Notes: generated by a model not told the origin, from the letters alone. A stretch of 43,061 bases of DNA from an uncultured Alphaproteobacteria bacterium (GCA_944391405.1 CALXTN010000012.1:1-43061); one strand, 5' to 3'; numbered from the stretch's first letter, positions 28,489-36,820 are shown. Program-made: numbers and translations.

Positions 28489-28800
28489 ATGCGTTTTGTT
28501 AGACCTGAGAGCTTGCATAATGGTGCAATTATTTTAGATGTCAGAAGTGAAGAGGAGTATGCTCATGAAAGGTTGGCTTTACCTCATATTGTTATTCGGG
28601 CAGATAAAATAAATCCTGATAAATTTATGGCTGAATATAATCCTAATGGGGAGAAACTTGTTAATATTTTGTGTACATCCGGTGGGGTTTCATCTGAGGT
28701 TGCGGAAAAATTTGAGGAAGCTGGATATTCTAATGTTGCTGTTGTGGTCGGTGGAATTATTGAAGCAGAATATGAAGGGTTAAAAGTGCTTAAAAATTGA
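28489..28800 (+). CDS. Single-domain rhodanese-like protein
   Basis: The 103-residue protein covers one rhodanese domain: ILDVRSEEEYAHE (15-27) in the first half and the active-site loop at Cys62 in NILCTSGGVSSEVA. Rhodaneses carry a persulfide on this Cys. The loop CTSGGVS lacks the Arg usual at position five of CxxGxR, so sulfur-transfer specificity may differ. I start at the second ATG (28489) because GGAGG (28479-28483) sits 5 bases before it and overlaps the first ATG at 28477. Confidence 0.85.
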   Translation: MRFVRPESLHNGAIILDVRSEEEYAHERLALPHIVIRADKINPDKFMAEYNPNGEKLVNILCTSGGVSSEVAEKFEEAGYSNVAVVVGGIIEAEYEGLKVLKN

Positions 28801-28864
28801 GAAAAATCTTGTCTTATTCGTTGTCACTGCTATTATCTCTTATAGTTTTATAGGAGATTTTTTT

Positions 28865-29506
28865 ATGCCTGATTTTGCTTTGGAAGATGAATTTGACGGG
28901 GTGGTTGCCGGTGTTGATGAGGCCGGACGGGGGCCTTGGGTTGGACCGGTTGTTGCCGGTTGTGTGGTTTTTATTGATAGAGATGTTCATCCGTTTTTGC
29001 TTGAAAATCTTAATGATTCTAAAAAGTTATCAAAGAAAAAAAGAGAGAAACTATTTGAAATTTTACAAGAAGAAGCTCAAAAAGGATATATTAAAATCGG
29101 TATAGGACAAGCATCTGCGCAAGAAATTGATGAAATAAATATTCTAAACGCTTCTTTTTTGGCCATGAAACGTGCAATTGAGGCAGCGCAGATAAAACCT
29201 GATATGGTGCTTGTGGATGGAAATCGGCTGCCTAAAAATTTTGCATATGCCACAACAGCGGTTGTTAAGGGTGATGCAAAGTCTTATTCTATTTCTGCAG
29301 CGTCTATTTTGGCGAAAGTTTATCGTGACAGATTGATGGAAAAAATGGCTTTACAATATCCGGGGTATGGGTTTGAGAAAAATGCTGGTTATGGTACTAA
29401 AGCGCATATTGAAGGATTGAAAAAGTTGGGAGTTACTCCGGAACATCGTCAATCTTATGCGCCGATTAAAAAATTTTGTGATAATAACAAGGTGAGGTTG
29501 GGATGA
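28865..29506 (+). CDS. rnhB: Ribonuclease HII
   Basis: RNase HII cuts RNA in RNA-DNA hybrids and single ribonucleotides in DNA. The 213-residue protein has GVDEAGRGPWVGPVVAG with catalytic Asp18 and Glu19, the third acidic residue in LVDGNRLP (Asp118), and the fourth in KVYRDR (Asp155). SAASILAK and PGYGFEKNAGYGTKAH are also typical. GGAGA precedes the ATG. Its stop overlaps the start of folA by four bases (ATGA), so they are coupled. Confidence 0.96.
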   Translation: MPDFALEDEFDGVVAGVDEAGRGPWVGPVVAGCVVFIDRDVHPFLLENLNDSKKLSKKKREKLFEILQEEAQKGYIKIGIGQASAQEIDEINILNASFLAMKRAIEAAQIKPDMVLVDGNRLPKNFAYATTAVVKGDAKSYSISAASILAKVYRDRLMEKMALQYPGYGFEKNAGYGTKAHIEGLKKLGVTPEHRQSYAPIKKFCDNNKVRLG

Positions 29507-30084
29507 CTGTTGTTGCAATGTGGTGTCGCCATGAAGGCGATGATGTTATCGGGATTGGTAAGCATATTCCATGGAATGTACCGAGCGATGCCAGACATTT
29601 TTTAGATGTTGTGGATGGTCAAACTGTTGTTTGTGGTCGATTGACCTATGAGAGTTTTCCTAATCGAACCATAGAAGGTTGTCGGATTTTTGTGTTAACT
29701 TCAGATGAAAATTATGAAGTTAGCGATGAAACTCATCATTGTGTTATTTCTTCACAAAAAGCTTTAGCTGATTTGGATGAAGATATTTATGTTGCCGGTG
29801 GGGCTGCTGTTTATCATTTATTTATGACTGGTAAAGAAAAGCTAAAACCTCAAATTGTGGTGGATTGTGTATATATGGGAGAGCTACAGAAATGTGATGG
29901 AGAACCGGTTTCTATTGCAGACAGTGTGGCGGTTTTGCAAAAAAATTATCGGCGTGTTTCGCCTTTTTATGTGCAGGATAATGTGAAAAGTGCAATTTTT
30001 CTTAAAAAGGGCGATTTTGTGGAACAAAGTGTGCTAAAACGTTTGATTGGTATTTTGGAGAAAAATGCGGAAATTCGCTGGTGA
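29503..30084 (+). CDS. folA: Dihydrofolate reductase
   Basis: DHFR reduces dihydrofolate to tetrahydrofolate with NADPH. The 193-residue protein has the family signatures VIGIGKHIPWNVPSDARHF (the Asp in PSD matches the catalytic acidic residue of E. coli DHFR), VVCGRLTYESFPNR, RIFVLTSDE, and VAGGAAVYHLFM. It is about 30 residues longer than E. coli FolA, at the C-terminus. It overlaps rnhB by four bases; a thyA neighbour, common elsewhere, is absent. Confidence 0.92.
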   Translation: MTVVAMWCRHEGDDVIGIGKHIPWNVPSDARHFLDVVDGQTVVCGRLTYESFPNRTIEGCRIFVLTSDENYEVSDETHHCVISSQKALADLDEDIYVAGGAAVYHLFMTGKEKLKPQIVVDCVYMGELQKCDGEPVSIADSVAVLQKNYRRVSPFYVQDNVKSAIFLKKGDFVEQSVLKRLIGILEKNAEIRW

Positions 30085-30189
30085 AGTTATACATTTTTAC
30101 TTATTCACAGTAGTGGTTTTTTTGTTGCTTGATTATTTTTTGTTTTTACAATTTTCTCATCTTTGTTTAATGGACTAAGGACTTGTGAA

Positions 30190-30849
30190 ATGAAAAAAAT
30201 ATTTATGTCGCCGCTCTTTATGCCAATTGCTTTTATTGTGTTGTGGAGCGCTTTTATGGCAGGTGTATATTATTTGTATCCGAATGATATTTTAAAAATT
30301 ACCGATGAAGGTGGGGAAATTGAGGATATTACGCACTTTGGTTATGTCATTTTGATTGCGGTTTTGCTTATTCGCAGTGATGATTTTGGTGACAGGGTTA
30401 AAACTTGGGCAACACTCTTTTTCTTGGCTATGTGTGCTTTTTTGCGGGAACAGGGAATTCAGCATCATTTATCGCAAACCGATACAACCCCGTTTAAGTC
30501 CAGATTTTTCTTGAACCCGAATAATCCACTGAGCGAGAAAATTATTTTTGGTACCGTTTTGTTGATTGTTGCCGGTGCGGTGATTTATTTGGCGATTAAA
30601 TATTCTAAACATTTAATACGTTCTTTCTTTCAATTTAATCCAGTAACATGGTCGATAGCGGTCTTATGTACAGTTGGCGTTTGTGCTAAGCTTGTTGATA
30701 GATTTCCTTCTAATTGGAAAAAAGCTCATAATGGGGTTTCGCTTCCAGAACAAACCTATGCAATTTGTCAGTTGCTGGAAGAATCGAGTGAGATGTTCTT
30801 GCCTTATATTGCTGTTGGGGTGCTCTATCAGTTTAAGTTGCAAAAGTAA
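30190..30849 (+). CDS. Multi-pass membrane protein of unknown function
   Basis: The 219-residue protein has about six hydrophobic segments (near residues 8-29, 45-63, 72-86, 118-140, 150-166 and 192-212). Between them are loops with conserved-looking polar groups, REQGIQHHLSQTD and DRFPSNWKK, and the final helix begins QLLEESSEMFLP, with acidic residues inside or at the membrane edge. I do not recognise the family. The ATG at 30190 has AAGGA upstream and is preferred to a TTG at 30163. A perfect 11-bp terminator follows. Confidence 0.75.
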   Translation: MKKIFMSPLFMPIAFIVLWSAFMAGVYYLYPNDILKITDEGGEIEDITHFGYVILIAVLLIRSDDFGDRVKTWATLFFLAMCAFLREQGIQHHLSQTDTTPFKSRFFLNPNNPLSEKIIFGTVLLIVAGAVIYLAIKYSKHLIRSFFQFNPVTWSIAVLCTVGVCAKLVDRFPSNWKKAHNGVSLPEQTYAICQLLEESSEMFLPYIAVGVLYQFKLQK

Positions 30850-30886
30850 GGTTGGAATGCTTAATTAAAACTTTTGTATGGTGTAG

Positions 30887-30918
30887 AGGATTGAAACCAT
30901 TAGTTTCAATCCTTTTTT
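30887..30918 (+). terminator. Strong intrinsic terminator
   Basis: AGGATTGAAAC (30887-30897) and GTTTCAATCCT (30903-30913) form a perfect 11-bp stem with a 5-base loop and a T run. Confidence 0.9.
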
Positions 30919-30950
30919 GGTGTAAAATGTACATTTTGCCAAAAAAACTA

Positions 30951-30979
30951 TTGCTCTATGTTTAAAACCGTGATATAGT
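30951..30979 (+). promoter_or_regulatory. Predicted promoter for the gene at 31026
   Basis: TTGCTC at 30951-30956 and TATAGT at 30974-30979 with a 17-base spacer; the -35 box is weak, the -10 good. Confidence 0.45.
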
Positions 30980-31025
30980 AAAGAAGCTTTTGATAAATTT
31001 ATGTTTAATTTTTAATTTTATTTTT

Positions 31026-31580
31026 ATGGAAAAAAGAAAAGAGAGTGTTTTTACAACACCTGTTTTGAAAGGGTCAAATTTATTTTTGAGTAGTAAAAGC
31101 AATACTCCATTTATGGTGGGGGTTGCAAAGGTAACAGTGGGGTCTAAGTCCAACAGAATTGAAATGCTGGATGGTCAGGTATATGAGTATACGCCTGATT
31201 GGCAGACATTACTTGCTTATACTGGGCAAAAGACGGCTCAAATACGGAATTTCCGTGTAGAGTCTGATGAAGAACTTGAAGTTCTTTCTGAATATGACCT
31301 TGTTAAAGGTCATGGCCTGAAGGTGATAAACGAACACGGTATGGTTCTGCACAAAAATGTGCGGGCATTTATGTTCATTAATGATCGTATCTATCTCATC
31401 CGTGAAGCGGATGGGGGATGGAATGTCTGCTATGCTGCGATAGGTGTTGCATGCAGAGAGAAACCTCTATCGAGAACAAATCTCTCTGCAGGCAGAAAAA
31501 AGATGTTATTTGATGAAAGGGGGAAACTCCACCTTAATCAGTGGTCTCCTCTTTATTGCGATAATCTTTACTTTGATTAA
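31026..31580 (+). CDS. Unknown protein, stand-alone unit
   Basis: I do not recognise this 184-residue protein. It has no signal peptide; it alternates strands and turns (RIEMLDGQVYEYTPDW, GLKVINEHGMVLHKNVRAFMFINDRIYLIRE) in a manner similar to the 263-residue protein at 22711, though I cannot align them over any length. I start at the ATG in ATGGAAAAAAGA because the region upstream to an in-frame TTG is AT-rich leader. No Shine-Dalgarno is seen. Confidence 0.7.
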   Translation: MEKRKESVFTTPVLKGSNLFLSSKSNTPFMVGVAKVTVGSKSNRIEMLDGQVYEYTPDWQTLLAYTGQKTAQIRNFRVESDEELEVLSEYDLVKGHGLKVINEHGMVLHKNVRAFMFINDRIYLIREADGGWNVCYAAIGVACREKPLSRTNLSAGRKKMLFDERGKLHLNQWSPLYCDNLYFD

Positions 31581-31605
31581 TCGTAATAACTTTCATCGCT
31601 TTTTT

Positions 31606-31633
31606 AGGGGCTGCTTCGGCGGCTCCTTTTTTT
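31606..31633 (+). terminator. Intrinsic terminator with a TTCG tetraloop
   Basis: AGGGGCTGC (31606-31614) pairs with GCGGCTCCT (31619-31627) with two G-T pairs around TTCG, followed by a T run. Confidence 0.9.
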
Positions 31634-31660
31634 ATGGCTTGCGAAGTGTTTGTATGAAAC

Positions 31661-31689
31661 TTGACAAAAGATGAATTGGGGAATATTTT
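31661..31689 (+). promoter_or_regulatory. Predicted promoter for the gene at 31732
   Basis: A perfect TTGACA at 31661-31666 and TATTTT at 31684-31689 with a 17-base spacer. Confidence 0.55.
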
Positions 31690-31731
31690 GAAGTTGGTTA
31701 ACGATTATTAGGAACTTTAAATTTAAGGATT

Positions 31732-32130
31732 ATGGAAAAAATTTTTAGCAAAATTTGGTGGCCGTATCTATTTATTATCGGTCAGTTATGTATTGTTGGG
31801 CTTGTTGGCTTGGCCTGTGGCATAAATGTGTTTTGGTTGCCATGGTATAGTCTGGGTGTGGTTATGTTGCTAGGGCTTTTGCTGGTTACGCTGCAATTTC
31901 TGGATTTATTTCGGAGTGCCTATAAGCTCGAAGGGCTTGCGGTTGTTATGTATTTAGTAGCGATTTTTTGCGTGCTGAGTGTTATCAGCTTTTGTTTTGC
32001 ACCATCTGGTGGACCAGTAGGTAATTTTAAACACGTAGGGGTTCTTTTGATTGCATCCGCAATATGGTGGGTGAGTGCTTTATTTTTTCTCCCGAAAATG
32101 TGCTATATTAGGGATTTGAAGATTGCATAG
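31732..32130 (+). CDS. Four-helix membrane protein of unknown function
   Basis: The 132-residue protein has four hydrophobic helices (about residues 12-31, 36-59, 68-89 and 100-122). The loops are short and hold no recognisable catalytic residues. The start context is AAGGATT-ATGGAAAAAATT, with at most a poorly spaced Shine-Dalgarno. It has its own predicted promoter and a hairpin terminator. Size and topology resemble the 121-residue membrane protein at 9375, but no clear sequence match is seen by eye. Confidence 0.7.
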   Translation: MEKIFSKIWWPYLFIIGQLCIVGLVGLACGINVFWLPWYSLGVVMLLGLLLVTLQFLDLFRSAYKLEGLAVVMYLVAIFCVLSVISFCFAPSGGPVGNFKHVGVLLIASAIWWVSALFFLPKMCYIRDLKIA

Positions 32131-32202
32131 TGATGGGTATAATTCGTATTTAGTACAGAACTTTGTGGTAAAGTCGGCTAACAGCGTAATTAAATTAAGT
32201 AT

Positions 32203-32227
32203 AAACGCCTCTTGAAAGGGGCGTTTT
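32203..32227 (+). terminator. Intrinsic terminator after the gene at 31732
   Basis: AAACGCCTC (32203-32211) pairs with GGGCGTTT and its flanks (32218-32226) with one G-T pair. Only a short T tract follows, and the hairpin is about 70 bases beyond the stop codon. Confidence 0.6.
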
Positions 32228-32292
32228 GCTTTATGTATAAGTCTGCTAATTGATGATAGAGATATTTTTCTTTAGTTTGATTTTGAGAATTA

Positions 32293-32320
32293 AAAAAGCC
32301 TGCTTTAATGCAGGCTTTTT
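32293..32320. terminator. Bidirectional intrinsic terminator downstream of ftsH
   Basis: AAAAAGCCTGC (32293-32303) and GCAGGCTTTTT (32310-32320) are a perfect 11-bp stem with a 6-base loop and A/T runs on both sides; it lies 10 bases after the ftsH stop. Confidence 0.9.
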
Positions 32321-32329
32321 GTGTTGCGT

Positions 32330-34195
32330 TTATAGTTCCGGGATGGATGCTTTTGTGCGCTTTTCTTCCGGAACCGGTGCGTCCTTGTTTTTATCAACTA
32401 CTTTACCGGCTAAGACATCTTTGATTTCATCTCCGGTCAAGGTTTCATATTCCATCAACGCTTGGGCTAAAGTTTCCCAATCTTGTTTGTGTTTTTGCAA
32501 AATCTTTTTGGCTTCTTCATAACCATCGGTTACAAGTCTTTTGATTTCCGCATCAACCAAACGAGCAGTTTCTTCACTCATATTCTGATTTTGAGTTACC
32601 GAACGGCCTAAGAAAACTTCATTAGAGTTTTCTGAATAACGAATCGGTCCCAATAAATCACTCATGCCCCATTCGGTTACCATTGCTCGTGCCAAATTTG
32701 TTGCAGCATTGATATCCGATGATGCTCCAGAAGTTACCGCATCATAGCCGAATTTTAGCTCTTCTGCGACACGACCACCCATCAATATGGCTAAACGAGA
32801 CAGCATTTGTGCTCGGGTATAAGAATATTTATCTTTTTCCGGTAACTGCTGTACCATACCCAATGCTCGACCTCTTGGAATTATTGTGGCTTTGTGTATC
32901 GGGTCGGTGTCTTTAACATTTAATGAACAAATCGCGTGTCCGGCTTCGTGGTAAGCGGTCAATTGCTTTTCCTTCTCATCCATAGCCATAGATTTACGCT
33001 CGTTGCCCATTAGCACTTTATCTTTGGCCGCGTCAAAATCTGCTGAACTTACTTTCAACTTATTTTTGCGTGCTGCCAAAAGGGCTGCTTCGTTGACTAA
33101 ATTGGCTAAGTCTGCTCCAGAAAATCCAGGAGTGCCACGGGCTACAACGCTTAAATCAACGTCTTTTGCCAAGGGTACTTTACGCGTATGTACTTTCAAA
33201 ATTTCTTCGCGTCCCTTAACATCCGGATTGTTTACCGTAACTTGACGGTCAAAACGTCCAGGTCTGAGCAGAGCAGGGTCTAATACATCCGGACGGTTAG
33301 TTGCTGCAATAATGATTACATTTTCGTTGGGTTCAAAACCATCCATCTCAACCAATAATTGGTTTAAGGTTTGTTCGCGCTCATCATTACCTCCGCCTAA
33401 GCCTGCGCCACGATGGCGACCAACTGCATCAATTTCATCAATAAACAGCAAGCATGGAGCGTTCTTTTTGGCTTGCGCAAACATATCTCTTACACGTGAT
33501 GCCCCAACACCAACAAACATTTCTACAAAGTCTGAACCCGAAATGGAAAAGAATGGAACGTTTGCTTCGCCGGCTACTGCTTTGGCCAGTAAAGTTTTAC
33601 CTGTTCCTGGAGGACCGACAAGTAAAACACCTCTTGGAATCTTACCTCCTAAGCGTTGAAACTTTTGCGGATCTTTTAAAAAGTCAATAATTTCTTCTAA
33701 TTCTTGTTTGCTTTCATCCGCTCCGGCAACATCAGCAAAAGTAACTTTTTTGGTGTTTTCAATTAATCTTGCTCTGGACTTGCCGAAACTCATAGCCTTA
33801 TTATTGCCGGAATTTGCTTGGCGCATGAAGAATATCCATACTCCGATGAGCAATAACATTGGGAACCACGATATAACTATTCCCCAGAACGTGCTTTCGG
33901 ATGTATCAATCGGTCGGGCTTCTATCTTTACGCCTAGTTTACGCAAGGTCTCTACCATGCTTGGATCAAACGGTGCGTAGGTTCTGAATTTACTGCCGTT
34001 GTTGTAGTTTCCGTAGATATCATTGCCGACAATCGTTACTGACTCTACTTGACTGTTTTCGGCTTTATCCATAAATTCCGAAAAGGCTATCGGTGTGGCT
34101 GCATTTTGACGTGCACTTGGTGTGAAGTTGTTCATTATCACACTGAGCACTATAAATGCAATCAACCAAAATATCATGCTTTTCATCGGTTTCAT
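32330..34195 (-). CDS. ftsH: ATP-dependent zinc metalloprotease FtsH
   Basis: FtsH degrades membrane and short-lived cytoplasmic proteins. The 621-residue protein has two membrane segments (about 7-22 and 107-124) flanking a small periplasmic domain. The AAA module has Walker A GPPGTGKT at 194-201, Walker B LLFIDEID at 249-256 and the second region of homology ending RPGRFDR. The protease zinc site is HEAGH at 416-420. The C-terminus is acidic and disordered, as usual. A GGGA lies a little far from the ATG (about 13 bases); a second Met three residues in is possible. A promoter with a TATATAAT -10 box is upstream. The neighbours tilS, folP and glmM common elsewhere are absent. Confidence 0.97.
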   Translation of the reverse strand: MKPMKSMIFWLIAFIVLSVIMNNFTPSARQNAATPIAFSEFMDKAENSQVESVTIVGNDIYGNYNNGSKFRTYAPFDPSMVETLRKLGVKIEARPIDTSESTFWGIVISWFPMLLLIGVWIFFMRQANSGNNKAMSFGKSRARLIENTKKVTFADVAGADESKQELEEIIDFLKDPQKFQRLGGKIPRGVLLVGPPGTGKTLLAKAVAGEANVPFFSISGSDFVEMFVGVGASRVRDMFAQAKKNAPCLLFIDEIDAVGRHRGAGLGGGNDEREQTLNQLLVEMDGFEPNENVIIIAATNRPDVLDPALLRPGRFDRQVTVNNPDVKGREEILKVHTRKVPLAKDVDLSVVARGTPGFSGADLANLVNEAALLAARKNKLKVSSADFDAAKDKVLMGNERKSMAMDEKEKQLTAYHEAGHAICSLNVKDTDPIHKATIIPRGRALGMVQQLPEKDKYSYTRAQMLSRLAILMGGRVAEELKFGYDAVTSGASSDINAATNLARAMVTEWGMSDLLGPIRYSENSNEVFLGRSVTQNQNMSEETARLVDAEIKRLVTDGYEEAKKILQKHKQDWETLAQALMEYETLTGDEIKDVLAGKVVDKNKDAPVPEEKRTKASIPEL

Positions 34196-34261
34196 TTATT
34201 TTCATTTCCCTTTTATCTTTGCCCAATGTTGGGCTTATATCGCTTAAATTTTTACAATTAT

Positions 34262-34292
34262 ATTATATAGAGCGAACTCGTCTAAAACTCAA
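34262..34292 (-). promoter_or_regulatory. Predicted ftsH promoter
   Basis: On the minus strand TTGAGT (34292-34287) is followed after 17 bases by TATATAAT (34269-34262), which contains two overlapping -10 choices. It lies between the upstream RNA's terminator and ftsH, so ftsH need not depend on read-through. Confidence 0.6.
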
Positions 34293-34360
34293 TAGCTATT
34301 TTTATTTTAAGGAAAATTTGGGGGTAGATTGGCTTGTATTTCTAGATGAAATTTTTATAT

Positions 34361-34389
34361 AAAAAAATGCCCGCAGTTATAAGGCGGGC
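34361..34389 (-). terminator. Intrinsic terminator of the candidate RNA
   Basis: On the minus strand GCCCGC (34389-34384) pairs with GCGGGC (34374-34369) around a 9-base loop, followed by A and seven T residues (34367-34361). Confidence 0.85.
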
Positions 34390-34542
34390 GGATGTTCAGA
34401 AACCGTAAGCAATTGACGGCTCGACTTATTTGATGAATCTTATTCGTCGACATCCGTCCGAACGTGACTTTATCTTTTACCTTTTATGTCCATTGCTTAA
34501 GGGATTCTGATGCCCTGAACTTGATGTTTTATCAAATTCAGC
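34361..34542 (-). ncRNA. Candidate structured small RNA of unknown family
   Basis: A 180-base unit sits in an otherwise gene-free stretch (34196-34694), with a promoter on one side and an intrinsic terminator on the other. Reading the minus strand: an 11-bp hairpin with one G-T pair (34541-34531 with 34525-34515); an 8-bp long-range stem TAAGCAAT (34499-34492) with ATTGCTTA (34413-34406). Inside it, GACGG/CCGTC (34458-34454 with 34419-34415), TCGAC/GTCGA (34450-34446 with 34425-34421) and GAAT/ATTC close a stacked arm. The terminator stem GCCCGC/GCGGGC ends it. I tested it by eye against 4.5S SRP RNA, 6S RNA, tmRNA and RNase P RNA, and found none of their conserved sequences. No ORF of note lies within. 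Confidence 0.6.
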
Positions 34543-34546
34543 TGTG

Positions 34547-34575
34547 ACTATATATTAGGTTATATGTTTTTGCAA
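34547..34575 (-). promoter_or_regulatory. Predicted promoter of the candidate RNA
   Basis: On the minus strand TTGCAA (34575-34570) and TATAGT (34552-34547) have a 17-base spacer. The layout and -35 box are the same as in the tRNA-Arg promoter at 5082-5110. Confidence 0.65.
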
Positions 34576-34694
34576 TATTTTTTTTGTTTTTTATGTTCGA
34601 AAGTGTAAAAATCTAAATTTATGCTAATTTTTTTACTGGCGGAAAATTATTTAATGGGGGTGTTGTATTGAATGTGATATCAGTTTTATTTGTG

Positions 34695-35795
34695 TTATAG
34701 CTTCGTTGCTTTTTTATCTTGTTTTTTCATGAATATTTTTAAAGTGTTGTCGCTGTTTATGTATTCTCTTAAAGAACTGAAACAGCCTTGTTGCATACAA
34801 TGTTGTATAATTGAATTTTGGATTAAATCTGTATGACATAAGCAGGGTTTATTGATTAGTTTTGTAAATTCTTTCAGTTCTTTATGGGGGAATTCTGGTT
34901 CTTGCGTTAGTTCACAGGTCAGTCTTATTAAATCTTCATCGTTATTAGGGATTGTTTCCGGAAGTCTGGCGTATTGGGATAATTTTTGGTATGTGTTTGG
35001 CATAAGGTATGTCATTGTGCCATTTTTTATGCTGCGTTGATATTCGTTGCTCTGTTCTTCTTTCCCGTACATGTTTTTTAGCGTGTATCCTATTTTGGAA
35101 CGTTGCATGTTGTATATGTCATAGATGATTTGCGCATGTTGAGGATATTCTTTCATAACTTTCAAAAGTGCAAAAGTATCACATTTTCTTTCATCAGTTG
35201 TCCCCATTGTTATATGAATGCTTTCGTGGTAGAAACCTCGTTTATAAATGATATCTAATCGTTCTTCGAGGACAATACTCTTAAATTTTTCAATTTTTTC
35301 TTGTGCAAGTCCCTCTATGTTGCGGGGGGAAGCCGTGTCTTTTTTTATTTCTAAACATAGAATTTGCATATTTCCAATGTGTCTATCAAAAAAGCAGGTA
35401 TTGGATAGCGCATTCTGATATATTATTGAAGCATAAAATTGTTCTCGAGTGACGTTGTTAAACAGTATATCGTTTTTGTTCTTTTCATATGTCAAATCAA
35501 TGTTGTTTTGTTGTAAAAAATCAAATACAGTGCGGGCTTGAGCTTCTGTATTTGACATTGTAGGGTGGATTTGTTTGTAACGCTTGAATTTTTTTTCAAA
35601 TTCAAGGGCTGATGCTATTCCTATATTGGTGGATAAACCAATATCTGCATCTTTTTCCATAGTTCCCAGATTATAATTAGGATGTTCTTGATTTGTAGGG
35701 AGGGTTGGTTTTAGTGTCTTTATTATAATTGCCAACTGTTGTAGGTAATTCTTCTGTCCTTGTATAAAATTTTCGTATATGTTGTTGGTATTCAT
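34695..35795 (-). CDS. Putative soluble metallopeptidase (HExxH protein)
   Basis: The 366-residue protein has no signal peptide or membrane segment. HESIH at 190-194 is a zinc-protease HExxH motif. It is followed after seven residues by DERKCDTFALL (201-211), where Glu202 or Asp206 could be the third ligand; an E-x-x-x-D-x-x-A-type arrangement is seen in several HExxH families. The C-terminal part (KLSQYARLPETIPNNDEDLIRL) resembles the end of the 826-residue protein at 1624-4104, so the two belong to one family. The substrate is unknown. The closest style I can recall is uncharacterised putative metallopeptidase domains of gut Alphaproteobacteria. AGAGAA lies upstream of the ATG, and the gene is followed by the candidate RNA on the same strand. 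Confidence 0.7.
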   Translation of the reverse strand: MNTNNIYENFIQGQKNYLQQLAIIIKTLKPTLPTNQEHPNYNLGTMEKDADIGLSTNIGIASALEFEKKFKRYKQIHPTMSNTEAQARTVFDFLQQNNIDLTYEKNKNDILFNNVTREQFYASIIYQNALSNTCFFDRHIGNMQILCLEIKKDTASPRNIEGLAQEKIEKFKSIVLEERLDIIYKRGFYHESIHITMGTTDERKCDTFALLKVMKEYPQHAQIIYDIYNMQRSKIGYTLKNMYGKEEQSNEYQRSIKNGTMTYLMPNTYQKLSQYARLPETIPNNDEDLIRLTCELTQEPEFPHKELKEFTKLINKPCLCHTDLIQNSIIQHCMQQGCFSSLREYINSDNTLKIFMKKQDKKATKL

Positions 35796-35887
35796 TGTTT
35801 AATTCTCTATATTTCTTGGGGAAATTATACTTTTTTGTGAGCTTTTTTAGTCAATAATAGAAAATTTGTTGTTCTTTTAAGGGCTAG

Positions 35888-36820
35888 TTAAGCATGACGA
35901 AGCTTGAATACGCCATCTTCGTATCCTTGGATGGTTTTATCGGTTTTTGCCATTTCTAATCTTTTTTCTGCAAGAGCTACATATTCTTTTTCACGCTCAA
36001 TGCCTACATAGTGACGTCCTAATTTGGCAGCGGTTACCGATGTTGTTCCGGAACCTAAAAATGGATCAAATACCACGTCTCCTTCATTACTGGAGGCTAA
36101 AATTAATTTGGCAATCAATTTTTCCGGCTTTTGAGTTGGGTGAGGGGTGTTCTCTGACATCGACCAAAACGGAATAGAAATATCGGTCCATAAATTTGAC
36201 GGGGCAGTTAAACGATATTTTTTGCCTTCTTCTTCATCGTCTTCTTGCCAATCTTTCGGAATCCCATTATCATCTTTGTATGGTGCTAATACGGGACGTT
36301 TTAGTTTAACTGCATCTAAATTAAAGGTATATTCGCTAGATTTTGTGAAAAACCAGATGTCTTCAATGCAGTTTTTCCAGTTATTGCCAGAACTACGACC
36401 TTTTTCTCGTTCCCAAGTAATTCTGTTTTTTAGTAAAAAGTATTTGCCGGCAATTTCCGGTATAGCTATGGATGTATTCCAATCTGAGCAGATGTATAAA
36501 CTACCATTGGGTTTTAATGATATAAAAACCTCAGCCAGCCATTTATCCATCCAACGCTTATAGTCGTTCCAGTCCATCGACTTAAATTCTTTGGTCCCAA
36601 ATTTTTTTGTTAAATTATATGGTGGATCAACTACTACTAAATCTGCAAAATTAGCTGGAAGAAATTTAAGCGCATCAAAGGTGTCTTGCCAAATGGTGCG
36701 GTTTAAAATTTCACTGACTTTTGCTTTTTTAGTCAGCGTTATTGCTCTTGATGAATATTCATCGGCTTCTTGGTCACTTAAGACAATGGTTTTGTTACGG
36801 GGAGCCGGAGTGTTGGTCAT
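35888..36820 (-). CDS. Beta-class DNA adenine-N6 methyltransferase
   Basis: The enzyme should methylate adenine in a specific DNA site using S-adenosylmethionine. The 310-residue protein has motif IV DPPY at 65-68 and motif I FDPFLGSGTT at 251-260, so catalytic precedes SAM motif: the beta-class order of CcrM, HinfI, RsrI and MboII enzymes. HPTQKP at 227-232 is also typical. It lacks the roughly 80-residue C-terminal domain of CcrM, so I do not call it CcrM. No restriction gene is adjacent. Its ATG overlaps the HPr stop codon by four bases, so it belongs to the PTS operon. The target site cannot be read from sequence. Confidence 0.9.
   Translation of the reverse strand: MTNTPAPRNKTIVLSDQEADEYSSRAITLTKKAKVSEILNRTIWQDTFDALKFLPANFADLVVVDPPYNLTKKFGTKEFKSMDWNDYKRWMDKWLAEVFISLKPNGSLYICSDWNTSIAIPEIAGKYFLLKNRITWEREKGRSSGNNWKNCIEDIWFFTKSSEYTFNLDAVKLKRPVLAPYKDDNGIPKDWQEDDEEEGKKYRLTAPSNLWTDISIPFWSMSENTPHPTQKPEKLIAKLILASSNEGDVVFDPFLGSGTTSVTAAKLGRHYVGIEREKEYVALAEKRLEMAKTDKTIQGYEDGVFKLRHA

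Noticed and set aside
34361..34542. Assignment of the RNA to 6S, 4.5S SRP RNA, tmRNA or RNase P RNA
   Set aside because: No GGUCAGG...GGAAGGAAGCAGCC core, no tag frame or tRNA-like end, and no RNase P core were found. The 5' end makes a local hairpin and does not pair with the 3' end as in 6S RNA.
35888..36820. Calling the methyltransferase CcrM
   Set aside because: It has the beta-class motif order but lacks the C-terminal domain of CcrM, and the stretch between motifs does not follow CcrM.
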